Below, piece after piece: positions 1-8,275 of a stretch of 32,553 bases of DNA; positions within the stretch are counted from its first letter, which is position 1; each line of letters begins with the position of its first letter. Source of the DNA: Acetobacteraceae bacterium. Lineage in GTDB: Bacteria; Pseudomonadota; Alphaproteobacteria; Acetobacterales; Acetobacteraceae. The notes under the pieces are model-generated. The model did not search any database and was not told the DNA's origin. It was given only the letters and a program-made list of their open reading frames with translations. The stretch lies in contig CANJLW010000040.1 of the NCBI GenBank assembly GCA_947475245.1, positions 1 to 32,553 of the forward strand, in the 5' to 3' direction. Position numbers and translations under genes: made by a program.

Positions 1-2943
1 GCAGGCCGATCCGTGTCCTCGGCCGGGGATGTCAACGGCGACGGGTTCGACGACATCATCGTCAGCGCGGCCGACGCCGACCCGGCGGCCGGGGCGAATG
101 CCGGCAAGGCCTATGTGATCTTCGGCAGCGCGGCGGGCTTTACCGCCGACGTGGACCTGAACGCCGTCGCGGCGGGCACCGGCGGGTTCGTGATGAACGG
201 CACGCAGGCGACGACGCGCACCGGCTGGTCGGTCGGTTCGGCCGGTGACATCAATAATGATGGCTTCGACGACGTGCTCGTCGGCGGCCCGAACAACGCC
301 GCGACGGCCGGCGGCAGCGGGCAAGCGTTCGTCGTCTTCGGCAAGGCGGGCAGCTTCGGCACCGGCATCGATCTGGCCGATGTCGCGGCCGGAACCGGCG
401 GCTTCGTGTTGCAAGGCGATGTCGCCGACGGCGTCGGGAACTGGGTCAACTCAGCCGGCGACGTCAACGGCGACGGCTTCGACGACGCGATCCTCGGCGC
501 GTCTGTCGCGTATGGCGCGGAAAGCGGGCCGTTCGGCGCCGGCAGGACCTATATCCTGTTCGGCAAGGACACACCCTTCGACGCCTCGATCAGTCTGGCC
601 AACGTCGCGGCCGGCACGGGCGGCTTCGTCCTGTCGGGCGAAAATGAGTTCGATCAGTCCGGCCAAACCGTTTCCTCGGCCGGCGATATCAACGGCGATG
701 GGCTGAGCGATATCGTCATCGGCGCATGGATCGCCAACGGCCCGACCGGCAACGATGCGGGCAAGGCCTACGTCGTCTTCGGCAAGACCACGAGCTTTGG
801 CGGCAACGTGAAGCTGAGCGACGTGGCCGCCGGCACCGGCGGATTTGTGATCCAGGCCGAGACCGGCACCGACCTCGTCGGCCACTCCGTCGCGTCCGCG
901 GGCGACGTCAACGGCGACGGCTTCGCCGATGTGATTGTTGGCGCGCGCGCCGCTGATTCGCCCGGGAACCCGGCCGACAACGGACGCAGCTACATCGTTT
1001 TCGGCAAGAGCGGAGGATTTGGCGCCGAAATATTCCTGACGGATATCGCGTCGGGCACCGGCGGCTTCGCAATTAACACCCCGACGTCCTTTGTGAATTC
1101 GGCGGGCGATATCAACGGCGACGGCTTCGACGATATCGTCATCGGGGCACCCTACTCGCCAGACGGTTTCGGCGCAGCCCATGTCCTGTTCGGCAAGGCT
1201 TCCGGCTTCGGCGCAAGCGTCGATCTCGCCGCATTGCAGGGCGGAACCGGCGGCTTCGTCCTGATCGGCGACGGCGGCCAGACAGGCGGTTCCGTGGCGT
1301 CCGCGGGCGACGTCGACGGCGACGGCTTCGACGACCTGCTCGTGGGATCGTTGTTCGCCACCACCCCCAACGGGGCGGCCAGCGGCCAGACCTACGTTCT
1401 GCTCGGGCACGACTTCACGTTAAGCGCGGTCACCCAGACCGGCACATCCGGTGCCGAAACGCTGACCGGCACAAGCGCGGCGGACGACATCGTCGCCGGT
1501 CAGGGCAACGACACCCTCATCGGCGCCGGCGGAGCCGACGTGCTGCTCGGCGGCGCGGGCGACGACACGATCTCCGTCACCGATCTGACCTTCCAGCGCA
1601 TCGACGGCGGCTCCGGCACGGATACGCTGGCGTTGGCCGGGTCCGGCATGACGTTGGATCTGACGGCGGTTTCCGACTCAAAGCTGCAAAACATCGAGCG
1701 GATCGACATTACCGGCAGCGGCGACAACACGCTGATCCTGTCGCAGCGGGAAGTGCTGAACCTTTCGTCCTCGAGCAACACGCTGAAGGTCGACGGAAAC
1801 GCCGGCGACACCGCGTATCTTGACTCGAGCTGGACGAATCAGGGTTCGAGCGGCGGCTACACCACGTTCACCCAGGGCAACGCCACCGTCCTGGTTAACG
1901 ACGAGGTCTCCATCGCCTGCTTCGCGGAAGGCACGCGCATTCAGACTCCGTCCGGCGAGATGTTGGTGGAGGATCTGCGCGCGGGCGATCTGGTCAATAC
2001 CCACGCCGGGCCAGGCCGAGCGGTGCGTTGGATCGGCCATCGTCGGATCGACCTGCTGCGTCACCCGAACCCATCGCATGCGCAGCCGATCCGCGTTCGC
2101 GCCGGGGCGTTGGGCAACGGATTGCCGGTTCGCGATCTGCGCCTGTCGCCGGATCATGCGCTGTTCATCGACGGCGCGCTGATCCCGGCGCGGTTGTTGG
2201 TGAACGGGGCGTCCATTGTCTCGGAAGCCGAGTGCCGCGCGGTGGTTTACTACCACGTCGAACTCGACGCGCACGACGTGCTGCTGGCCGAAGGCGCCCC
2301 TGCGGAATCCTACCTGGATACCGGCAACCGGGCGATGTTCGAGAATGGCGGGTTACCGCTGGAACTGCACCCGATGTTCGAGAACGATCAGGACCTGCGA
2401 GAGGCCGCATCCTGCGCGCCGTTCCTGGCCGATCCCGCCGGCGTCGAGCCCATCTGGCGCGCCATCGCGGATCGCGCGGAGTCGATCGGTTGGGCCTTGC
2501 CCTCGCCCGCCGACACGACCGACGATCCCGATTTGCGCATTGTCTGCGGCGATCGGACGATCAAGCCGAGCGTGACGAAGGACGGGCGGTATCTGTTCGC
2601 GATCCCGCGGATGGAGGGTCCGGTCCGACTGGTGTCTCGTTCCGCGTGTCCCTGCAACGCTCGTCCGTGGGTGGAGGATCGCCGCCGCCTGGGCGTTCGC
2701 GTCCGCCGCCTGATGCTTCGCGGCGCGGACGACGCGATTGAAGTCGCGATGGACGATCCCGCGTTGGCCTTGGGCTGGTGGGCGACGGAATGGGACGACC
2801 AAGGCCCGACCCGTTGGACTGGTGGCAACGCTGTGTTGCCGATGCTGGACGCCGGGGTGCTGGAGGTTCGTCTGGCGGACACATTGGCCTACCGGACGAC
2901 GACGGACGTGGAAGAGGTCGCGCCGCTTATCAAGGCGGCGTGA
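1..2943 (+). CDS. FG-GAP repeat / RTX-like / Hint-domain secreted protein (5' truncated)
   Basis: The reading frame is open from base 1, and codons before the first GTG (position 13) already fit the repeat consensus, so the gene begins outside the window. Seven FG-GAP/integrin-like calcium motifs of the form SAGDxNGDGFDD recur every 60-70 residues up to about residue 460, matching a seven-bladed beta-propeller. A short glycine/aspartate stretch (GQGNDTLIG, GGAGDDTI, about residues 495-525) resembles RTX calcium-binding repeats of type I secretion substrates. A Hint_2-type domain starts at Cys640 (CFAEGTRIQTP) and runs about 140 residues, with the usual LSPDHALFIDG motif. The last 200 residues are not recognised. 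In this family the Hint domain is thought to act in autoproteolysis or splicing. The likely role is a large extracellular or surface protein; its ligand is unknown. It ends 4 bases before the convergent transporter gene. Confidence 0.9.
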   Translation, partial: AGRSVSSAGDVNGDGFDDIIVSAADADPAAGANAGKAYVIFGSAAGFTADVDLNAVAAGTGGFVMNGTQATTRTGWSVGSAGDINNDGFDDVLVGGPNNAATAGGSGQAFVVFGKAGSFGTGIDLADVAAGTGGFVLQGDVADGVGNWVNSAGDVNGDGFDDAILGASVAYGAESGPFGAGRTYILFGKDTPFDASISLANVAAGTGGFVLSGENEFDQSGQTVSSAGDINGDGLSDIVIGAWIANGPTGNDAGKAYVVFGKTTSFGGNVKLSDVAAGTGGFVIQAETGTDLVGHSVASAGDVNGDGFADVIVGARAADSPGNPADNGRSYIVFGKSGGFGAEIFLTDIASGTGGFAINTPTSFVNSAGDINGDGFDDIVIGAPYSPDGFGAAHVLFGKASGFGASVDLAALQGGTGGFVLIGDGGQTGGSVASAGDVDGDGFDDLLVGSLFATTPNGAASGQTYVLLGHDFTLSAVTQTGTSGAETLTGTSAADDIVAGQGNDTLIGAGGADVLLGGAGDDTISVTDLTFQRIDGGSGTDTLALAGSGMTLDLTAVSDSKLQNIERIDITGSGDNTLILSQREVLNLSSSSNTLKVDGNAGDTAYLDSSWTNQGSSGGYTTFTQGNATVLVNDEVSIACFAEGTRIQTPSGEMLVEDLRAGDLVNTHAGPGRAVRWIGHRRIDLLRHPNPSHAQPIRVRAGALGNGLPVRDLRLSPDHALFIDGALIPARLLVNGASIVSEAECRAVVYYHVELDAHDVLLAEGAPAESYLDTGNRAMFENGGLPLELHPMFENDQDLREAASCAPFLADPAGVEPIWRAIADRAESIGWALPSPADTTDDPDLRIVCGDRTIKPSVTKDGRYLFAIPRMEGPVRLVSRSACPCNARPWVEDRRRLGVRVRRLMLRGADDAIEVAMDDPALALGWWATEWDDQGPTRWTGGNAVLPMLDAGVLEVRLADTLAYRTTTDVEEVAPLIKAA

Positions 2944-2947
2944 TCGG

Positions 2948-3874
2948 CTAAACCACGTCGTCAGGGGCGAACGCGCAGGCGAGGTGGGCATCCACCTCGA
3001 TCTGCACGGTCGGGTGATTGATCCTGAAGCGGTCGGCAAGTGCGTGCGCCAGATCGTGCAAAAACGCGTCGCCGGGATGACCGGCGGGCATGACCAGATG
3101 ACAGGTCATGGCGATTTCGGTCGTGCTCATCGGCCAGACATGCAGGTCGTGAACCCCGGCGACGCCCGCGCGGGATGCGAGAAAGGTCCGCAGGGCGGCC
3201 GGGTCGATATGCCCGGGGACGGCCGCCATCGACATCCCGAGGGACTCCCGCAGTAAGCGCCAGGTCCCCATGACGATGATCGCGCTGATGGCGAGGCTCG
3301 CCAGCGGATCGAGCCAGACCCATCCGGTCAACAGGATCGCCGCGCCGACGCCCACGACCCCGGCGGAGACGAGCGCGTCAGACAGCATATGCAGGAAGGC
3401 GCCCCGGATATTGATGTCGGTTTTGCCGCCGGACGCGAACATCCAGGCGGTGACGCCGTTGATGACGATGCCGGCGGCGGCGACGACCATGACCGTGCGT
3501 TCCGCCACCGGTTGGGGCGACCCGAAGCGTTGGACGGCTTCCCAGGCGATCGCGCCTACGGTGACCAACAGGAAGACGGCGTTGAACAGGGCGGCAAGGA
3601 TCGACGATCCGCGCAAGCCAAAGGTAAATCGGTCTGTCGGCTTCCGCTTGACCAGTTCACTGGCGAGCCAGGCGACGCAAAGGCCGAGCACGTCGCCGAG
3701 GTTGTGGCCGGCGTCGGCAAGAAGGGCGACGGAGTTGCCGAGATAGCCGTAAGTGGCCTCGGCCGCGACGAAGGCTGCATTCAGCGCGATTCCGATGGCG
3801 AAGGCTTTCCCGAACCCGGCGGGGGCGTGATCGTGGTTGTGGGAGGCACCGTGATCATGCTGATCGTGGATCAT
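2948..3874 (-). CDS. Cation diffusion facilitator (CDF) family heavy-metal efflux transporter
   Basis: This 308-residue protein is an inner-membrane exporter of divalent metal such as Zn(II), probably by proton antiport, as in the CzcD/ZitB family. The N-terminus is His-rich (HDHGASHNHDH), a typical cytosolic metal-binding tail. The two intramembrane metal-site signatures are visible: HNLGD (His57/Asp61) in the second membrane segment and HMLSD (His162/Asp166) in the fifth. About six hydrophobic segments are followed by the cytosolic C-terminal domain containing VHDLHVWPMST, a conserved CDF dimer-domain element. Start ATG is at 3874. The length is normal for the family. The metal cannot be assigned from sequence, although HxxxD at both sites favours zinc/cadmium/cobalt. 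It faces the FG-GAP gene convergently with almost no spacer. Confidence 0.95.
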   Translation of the reverse strand: MIHDQHDHGASHNHDHAPAGFGKAFAIGIALNAAFVAAEATYGYLGNSVALLADAGHNLGDVLGLCVAWLASELVKRKPTDRFTFGLRGSSILAALFNAVFLLVTVGAIAWEAVQRFGSPQPVAERTVMVVAAAGIVINGVTAWMFASGGKTDINIRGAFLHMLSDALVSAGVVGVGAAILLTGWVWLDPLASLAISAIIVMGTWRLLRESLGMSMAAVPGHIDPAALRTFLASRAGVAGVHDLHVWPMSTTEIAMTCHLVMPAGHPGDAFLHDLAHALADRFRINHPTVQIEVDAHLACAFAPDDVV

Positions 3875-3993
3875 GCGGGTATTCTTTCACGATCCCGGTC
3901 GGGTGTGTTGCGGTTTTTGGCATCGGCGTGGAACGGGCGGCCACGATTGTATTATTAATGGCACACGTTTGTATAATTGGCACATATTTCTGC

Positions 3994-4021
3994 TTGTTTT
4001 CTCGAAAAACGTGAGTATACT
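3994..4021 (+). promoter_or_regulatory. Candidate sigma-70-type promoter of the PEP-CTERM operon
   Basis: TTGTTT (3994-3999) and TATACT (4016-4021) are separated by 16 bases in the only AT-rich stretch upstream of the first PEP-CTERM gene. Transcription would start near 4028, about 50 bases before the ATG at 4081. Two TGGCACA direct repeats (3959 and 3978) lie just upstream. The element matches were found by eye. Confidence 0.5.
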
Positions 4022-4080
4022 GTAAGAGATAGCGGCGTACGCTCCGGGTTGGATGGCGAACCGCCAAGGGAAACACGTCG

Positions 4081-4833
4081 ATGCAGATTTTTTCGCCAGG
4101 CAATTGGAAGCGGCAGGTGGTGTTGGCCGCTGCGTTTTCAATCGGCATGGCGAGTGTCGCGCTGGCGGCGAACCCGAACCTGGTTCTGAACGGCGGGTTT
4201 GAGCAGACGCTGATCAATTCCTCCGCCCAGTTCGGCTCGTCCTACCCCACCCAGCAGGTCACGAGTTGGAGCACGGCGGGCTATAACTTCGTGTTCAAGT
4301 CGGGCACAGCCGACAATGGCGGCGGCACCGGCACTTACGGTAACGTGCAGCTTTGGGGGCCGAACAACGGCTCCGCCAACGGTCTGACGGCCGCGAGCCC
4401 GCTCGGTGGTAACTTCATCGCCGCCGATGGTGGGTTTGAAGTCAGCCCGATCACGCAAACAATCAACGGCCTTGCCGCCGGAGAGCGAGTTGAAGTCTCG
4501 TTCTATTGGGCCGGTGCGCAGCAGAGTGGATTTCTCGGCGCGAACACCGAAAAATGGCAGGTGTCGCTGGGCAGCAGCACCCAATCCACCGCCATCGTGA
4601 ACAATGCATCCAAAGGGTTCACGGGCTGGATGTACCAGACCTTTACCTTTGTCACCACGGTCGCCAATCCTGTGTTGTCCTTCCTTGCCGTCGGCACGCC
4701 GACGGGTCAACCGCCTTTTGCCTTGCTTGATGGCGTGTCCGTGACGGTCGTGCCTGAACCGGCCACGGGGTCGCTGATGCTTGCCGGCATTGCCGGGCTG
4801 ATCGGCCTTTCACGTCGGCGTAGGAGCGCGTGA
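4081..4833 (+). CDS. PEP-CTERM sorting domain protein, tandem copy 1
   Basis: This 250-residue exported protein has a Sec signal peptide ending near residue 29 (ASVALA). The mature protein opens with NPNLVLNGGFEQ, a start common to secreted jelly-roll-like (DUF642-like) domains of PEP-CTERM proteins. The C-terminus has the full sorting signal: VPEPAT, a hydrophobic helix (LMLAGIAGLIGL) and an arginine cluster (SRRRRSA). In known systems an exosortase cleaves at the PEP motif and the protein is released or attached to extracellular polysaccharide. No exosortase is in the window. The start ATG at 4081 has AAGGGAA at 4066-4072. It is the first of three paralogues of 250, 248 and 246 residues that share long identical blocks (for example EKWQV, GSSTQST, SFLAVGTP and LLDGVS). 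Its TGA overlaps the ATG of the next copy. Confidence 0.9.
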   Translation: MQIFSPGNWKRQVVLAAAFSIGMASVALAANPNLVLNGGFEQTLINSSAQFGSSYPTQQVTSWSTAGYNFVFKSGTADNGGGTGTYGNVQLWGPNNGSANGLTAASPLGGNFIAADGGFEVSPITQTINGLAAGERVEVSFYWAGAQQSGFLGANTEKWQVSLGSSTQSTAIVNNASKGFTGWMYQTFTFVTTVANPVLSFLAVGTPTGQPPFALLDGVSVTVVPEPATGSLMLAGIAGLIGLSRRRRSA

Positions 4834-5579
4834 TGGCCCGTTTGTCCTTGCGCTTTCTGACGGCCGCTTTCCTCGCGGGATTGGTCGGGTCGGGTTCCGC
4901 CCTGGCCGCGAACCCCAATCTGGTATTGAACGGCGGGTTTGAGCAAACCCTCGTCAACGTTTCCTCCCAGTTCGGCTCCCTGTATCCAAGCCAACAAGTT
5001 ACCGGCTGGTCCACGGCGGGGTACAGCCTGCTTTATAAATCCGGCGCGGCGGACACCACCGGGGCCATCGGCAATTACGGCGTTACAAAGCTTTGGGGAC
5101 CGAGCACCGGGGCCGCCAACGGCCTGCCGGCGTCCAGCCCCAGCGGCGGCAATTATGTTGCCTCCGACGGTGGGTTTGAGGTCAGTCCGATCTCGCAGAC
5201 CATCTCGGGCCTCGCGTCCGGGCAGCGGGTGGAGGTCTCGTTCTACTGGGCGGGCGCGCAGGAATACGGGTACAACGGCGCGAATACCGAAAAATGGCAG
5301 GTGACCCTCGGTAGCTCCACGCAATCCACGCCCGTCGTGAACAACGTTTCCCACGGCTTCACCGGCTGGGTTTACCAGACGCTCACCTTCGTCACGACCG
5401 TGGCCAACCCCGTGCTGTCCTTCCTCGCGGTCGGCACGCCTAGCGGGCAGCCGCCATTCGTTCTGCTGGACGGCGTGTCCGTTACCGTGGTGCCTGAACC
5501 GGCAACCGGAACCATCCTGATCGCCGGTATAGCCGGGCTGATCGGCCTTGCTCGGCGACGGCGAGCCGAGCGCATCTGA
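4833..5579 (+). CDS. PEP-CTERM sorting domain protein, tandem copy 2
   Basis: This is the second paralogue of the triplet, about 248 residues, with a signal peptide ending around SALA-ANPNLV, the same NLVLNGGFEQ opening, and a VPEPAT / hydrophobic / RRRRAERI tail. I chose ATG 4833, which overlaps the previous stop as TGATG and has GGAG six bases upstream (4823-4826). A GTG at 4830 directly precedes it and is a possible alternative. The overlap implies translational coupling and one mRNA for all copies. The mature region is close to copy 1 (FEVSPI-QTI-GLA-G-RVEVSFYWAGAQ), while signal peptides and loop segments differ most. That is the pattern expected for duplication followed by divergence of exposed loops. 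The function of the domain is unknown beyond export and exosortase sorting. Confidence 0.9.
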   Translation: MARLSLRFLTAAFLAGLVGSGSALAANPNLVLNGGFEQTLVNVSSQFGSLYPSQQVTGWSTAGYSLLYKSGAADTTGAIGNYGVTKLWGPSTGAANGLPASSPSGGNYVASDGGFEVSPISQTISGLASGQRVEVSFYWAGAQEYGYNGANTEKWQVTLGSSTQSTPVVNNVSHGFTGWVYQTLTFVTTVANPVLSFLAVGTPSGQPPFVLLDGVSVTVVPEPATGTILIAGIAGLIGLARRRRAERI

Positions 5580-6319
5580 TGCGCCAAATGTCCGCGCGCC
5601 TGTTGCTCGTGGCATGCCTTTCCGGATCGATCGGGTCCGGAGCCGCCTTGGCGGCCGGCCCGAACCTGGTTCTGAACGGCGGGTTCGAGCAAACCCTGGT
5701 CAATGCATCGTCGGAGTTCGGCGGGCGCTACCCGTCGCAACAGGTCACCAACTGGACGACCAACGGCTATAACTTCGTCTTCAAGTCCGGCACTGCCGAC
5801 ACCAGCGGCGCGGCGTCGGAGTTCGGCGGCGCGCTGATGCTGTGGGGGCCAAACAACGGCTCCGCCAACGGATTGCCGAGCGCCAGTCCAAGCGGGGGCA
5901 ATTACGTCGCCGCCGATGGCGCGTATGGCGTCGGGGCAATCTCTCAAACCATCACCGGCATCGCGGCCGGGCAAACGGTGGATGTGTCGTTCTATTGGGC
6001 CGGCGCGCAGCAATACTCGTTCGACGGCGCGACCACCGAAAAGTGGCAGGTCAGCCTGGGTTCATCGACGCAATCCACCACCGTCGTGAACAACGTCAAC
6101 CACGGCTTCACCGGATGGGTGCAGCAAACCTTCCGCTTCGTGGCCAGTGTCGCCAATCCCGTACTCTCATTCCTGGCGGTCGGCACACCCAGCGGGCAGC
6201 CGCCCTTCGTGCTGCTTGATGGTGTTTCGGCGGTCGTGGTGCCGGAACCCACGACCTTGACCATTCTGCTGTCCGGCGTGGCCGGCCTGTTCGGTCTTTC
6301 CCGGCGGCGGCGGCGATAG
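5579..6319 (+). CDS. PEP-CTERM sorting domain protein, tandem copy 3
   Basis: This third paralogue has 246 residues from ATG 5579, again joined to the upstream gene by a TGATG overlap. An in-frame ATG at 5588 is also possible, since the ribosome binding site is weak and coupling seems likely. The signal peptide ends near GAALA-AGPNLV. The mature start is NLVLNGGFEQTLVN, and the tail is VPEPTTLTILLSGVAGLFGLSRRRRR. It is the most diverged copy in the middle: AYGVGAISQTI replaces FEVSPISQTI, and QTVDVSFYWAGAQ replaces RVEVSFYWAGAQ. It is presumably secreted and processed with the other two. The fatty-acid-hydroxylase frame starts 54 bases after its stop, so that gene may share the transcript. 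Confidence 0.9.
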   Translation: MRQMSARLLLVACLSGSIGSGAALAAGPNLVLNGGFEQTLVNASSEFGGRYPSQQVTNWTTNGYNFVFKSGTADTSGAASEFGGALMLWGPNNGSANGLPSASPSGGNYVAADGAYGVGAISQTITGIAAGQTVDVSFYWAGAQQYSFDGATTEKWQVSLGSSTQSTTVVNNVNHGFTGWVQQTFRFVASVANPVLSFLAVGTPSGQPPFVLLDGVSAVVVPEPTTLTILLSGVAGLFGLSRRRRR

Positions 6320-6372
6320 CCACCACCCTGCCGGATATCGCCTGGACGATCATCCGCCTGACCGCCTGGCTG

Positions 6373-7185
6373 GTGCTGTTGGGGCTCGTCTTCGCGCCGC
6401 TTGAGCGACTATGGCCGCAGCGACGCGACCGCTTGTTTCGGTCCGCATTCTGGGTCGATCTCGGGTATTTCTTCATCAACGGCGTCGTCCCCAGCCTCGT
6501 GCTGACCGGACCGGTCGCCTTCATGGCCTGGGCGTTGCACGGCCTGATGCCCGACGCCGTGACGGGCGCGATCGGCCAATGGCCTATCTGGCTCCGGACC
6601 GCCTCGGCCATTCTGGTGGCGGAGATCGGCTTCTACTGGGGCCATCGGTGGAGCCACGAAATCCCGCTGCTCTGGCGCTTTCACCGCATCCATCACAGCG
6701 CCCCGCATGTCGATTGGCTGGTGAACTCCCGCGCGCATCCCGTGGATATGATCTTCAATCGGGTCTGCGGCCTCGCGCCGGTCTATATCCTGGGCCTTGC
6801 CGCGCCGAACGATCCCGCCGGCACCCTGATCCCGGTCTTCGTCGTCTTGTTGGGCACGTTCTGGGGATTTTTCATTCACGCCAATGTGCGCTGGCGTTTC
6901 GGCGCGTTGGAGTGGTTGGTGTCCACCCCGGCCTATCACCATTGGCATCACAGCAATGACGGGCCAGAGACGGTGAACAAGAACTACGCCCCGACGTTGC
7001 CCTGGGTCGATCGTCTGTTCGGCACGTTTCATCTGCCACCCGATCGCCGCCCGGCGGTGTGCGGCATCGATGCCAAACTACCGGCGGGATTTTGGGCGCA
7101 ACTGCTGGATCCGTTCGTCGCTACCAGCGCACCAGCGCCAGTACAATCTCCACCGCGATCAGAAGCAAAATCAGGAACTCCATAA
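6373..7185 (+). CDS. Fatty acid hydroxylase / sterol desaturase superfamily membrane enzyme
   Basis: This 270-residue integral membrane protein carries the diiron histidine clusters of the fatty acid hydroxylase superfamily: HRWSH (His91/His95), HRIHH (His104/His107/His108) and HHWHH (His189-193). Further histidines sit at 122 and 169. Such enzymes use O2 to hydroxylate or desaturate lipids, sterols or carotenoids; the substrate cannot be read from sequence. About four hydrophobic segments surround the clusters. The start is uncertain. GTG 6373 lies inside a hydrophobic stretch without a clear ribosome binding site. The frame is open further upstream, with CTG at 6328 as the only other candidate I see. 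Translation may be coupled to the PEP-CTERM gene. The 3' end overlaps the convergent gene by 65 bases, so the last 20 or so residues (Pro/Ser/Ala-rich) are read through that gene's tail. Confidence 0.85.
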   Translation: MLLGLVFAPLERLWPQRRDRLFRSAFWVDLGYFFINGVVPSLVLTGPVAFMAWALHGLMPDAVTGAIGQWPIWLRTASAILVAEIGFYWGHRWSHEIPLLWRFHRIHHSAPHVDWLVNSRAHPVDMIFNRVCGLAPVYILGLAAPNDPAGTLIPVFVVLLGTFWGFFIHANVRWRFGALEWLVSTPAYHHWHHSNDGPETVNKNYAPTLPWVDRLFGTFHLPPDRRPAVCGIDAKLPAGFWAQLLDPFVATSAPAPVQSPPRSEAKSGTP

Positions 7186-8266
7186 GTTCCGCCCGTCGGG
7201 AGGAGCTTTCGTCGTACAACGCGGCGTAAGTGTCGCGGATAATCGCCAGCTTGCGCTCCACCGCGGCGTTGACGGCGGGGACGCGATACAGGTCAAGCGC
7301 GGCGGTGTAGACGCGGGCGAGGTAGACGTCTTCCGTAACCTGCAACGCATTGTCCACGCGTTCCGTCAGCTCGGTCACTTCGGCGACCAGCGTATAGAGC
7401 CGACGCGCCAGGTTTGCGAACTTGCGCGCCGCCAATGTTGCCGTTGCCAGCCGCGCTCGGCCTACCAACTCGTACATCCGGGGCAGTTCGTCGTCGAGCA
7501 GTTCGTCGTAGTAGCGTAGCTCCAGAAGCTGGGCATTGGCCACTTCCAGCACGTCGATCACGTCGGAATCGCCGCGCGGTTCGTAGATGAAGGCGCGATC
7601 CCAGGTGATCACCGCGAGATCGTCGACATAGTAGGAAAACCGTTGCCGAAGCAGGTCTTGCCGAGCGCCTTCGGAGAGGGGGCGGGTTTCGCCGGAGAGA
7701 AGGGGGACGAGATCGCAGCGTTCCCAAACCTGCGCCGCGGTCAGGGGCGTGTCGAACGTGTGTACCAGGCCAATGAGGTAGTCTTCCTCCAATGCGGAGG
7801 GTTGCGGTCGGATCAAAGCCGGACCCAGCAGCGACAGAACCTTGGCCAGCAGTTTCGACCAGACGTCCGTTTCGGCCCCTGCCCCAACCAGTAGGTCCAT
7901 CGCATTGACGCGTCGGACGAAACCGTCCCAGGGAAGGTCCTGGACGGCGACGTGAAGCGCGAAGGACACCGCACCGAAATCGTAGACGCGGACGACGACG
8001 TTGGCCTGGACCGCGACGCCTTCCAGCACCAATGCGACCGGGTCGAGGGTGAGTTCCACCGGCGGCACGCCGAAGGCCATGGCCTTGGGTGGGATGAAGC
8101 TCAGGCGGCCGCGGCTGGCGGGGCGTGGCTGCGCCGCCCACAGGGTTTCCGCCTTGGGAAGGTCAATTGCATAGGCCACGTCGAACAGCCGCAGCGCGAT
8201 GACAACGCCGCGGGCGATCGCCGGTGGGGAGGAATAAGGTGTGGCGATGCCCATGCGCCGCCACAC
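7121..8266 (-). CDS. Probable RMD1/DUF155-like protein with C-terminal membrane anchor
   Basis: This 381-residue protein is not firmly recognised. Two features recall the RMD1/RMND1 (DUF155) family: a VRVYDFGAVSF segment near residue 90, resembling the family's FRYG-VVVF motif, and a charged helical region followed by a single C-terminal hydrophobic helix (MEFLILLLIAVEIVLAL) with almost no tail. Mitochondrial members support translation; bacterial ones are uncharacterised. The middle region (ITWDRAFIYEP, then long Leu/Ala/Glu-rich helices around residues 250-340) looks coiled-coil prone. GTG 8266 is taken as the start because GGAG lies about 12 bases upstream, but ATG 8254 is possible. It follows the MFS gene by 9 bases, so the two form an operon. 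Its 3' end overlaps the hydroxylase gene on the other strand. Confidence 0.6.
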   Translation of the reverse strand: MWRRMGIATPYSSPPAIARGVVIALRLFDVAYAIDLPKAETLWAAQPRPASRGRLSFIPPKAMAFGVPPVELTLDPVALVLEGVAVQANVVVRVYDFGAVSFALHVAVQDLPWDGFVRRVNAMDLLVGAGAETDVWSKLLAKVLSLLGPALIRPQPSALEEDYLIGLVHTFDTPLTAAQVWERCDLVPLLSGETRPLSEGARQDLLRQRFSYYVDDLAVITWDRAFIYEPRGDSDVIDVLEVANAQLLELRYYDELLDDELPRMYELVGRARLATATLAARKFANLARRLYTLVAEVTELTERVDNALQVTEDVYLARVYTAALDLYRVPAVNAAVERKLAIIRDTYAALYDESSSRRAELMEFLILLLIAVEIVLALVRW

Positions 8267-8275
8267 ATGGGGTGT

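Noticed and set aside
1-1400. Tandem DNA repeats or CRISPR-like periodicity in the first 1.4 kb
   Set aside because: The periodic signal comes from the FG-GAP protein repeats; units vary and there are no spacers.
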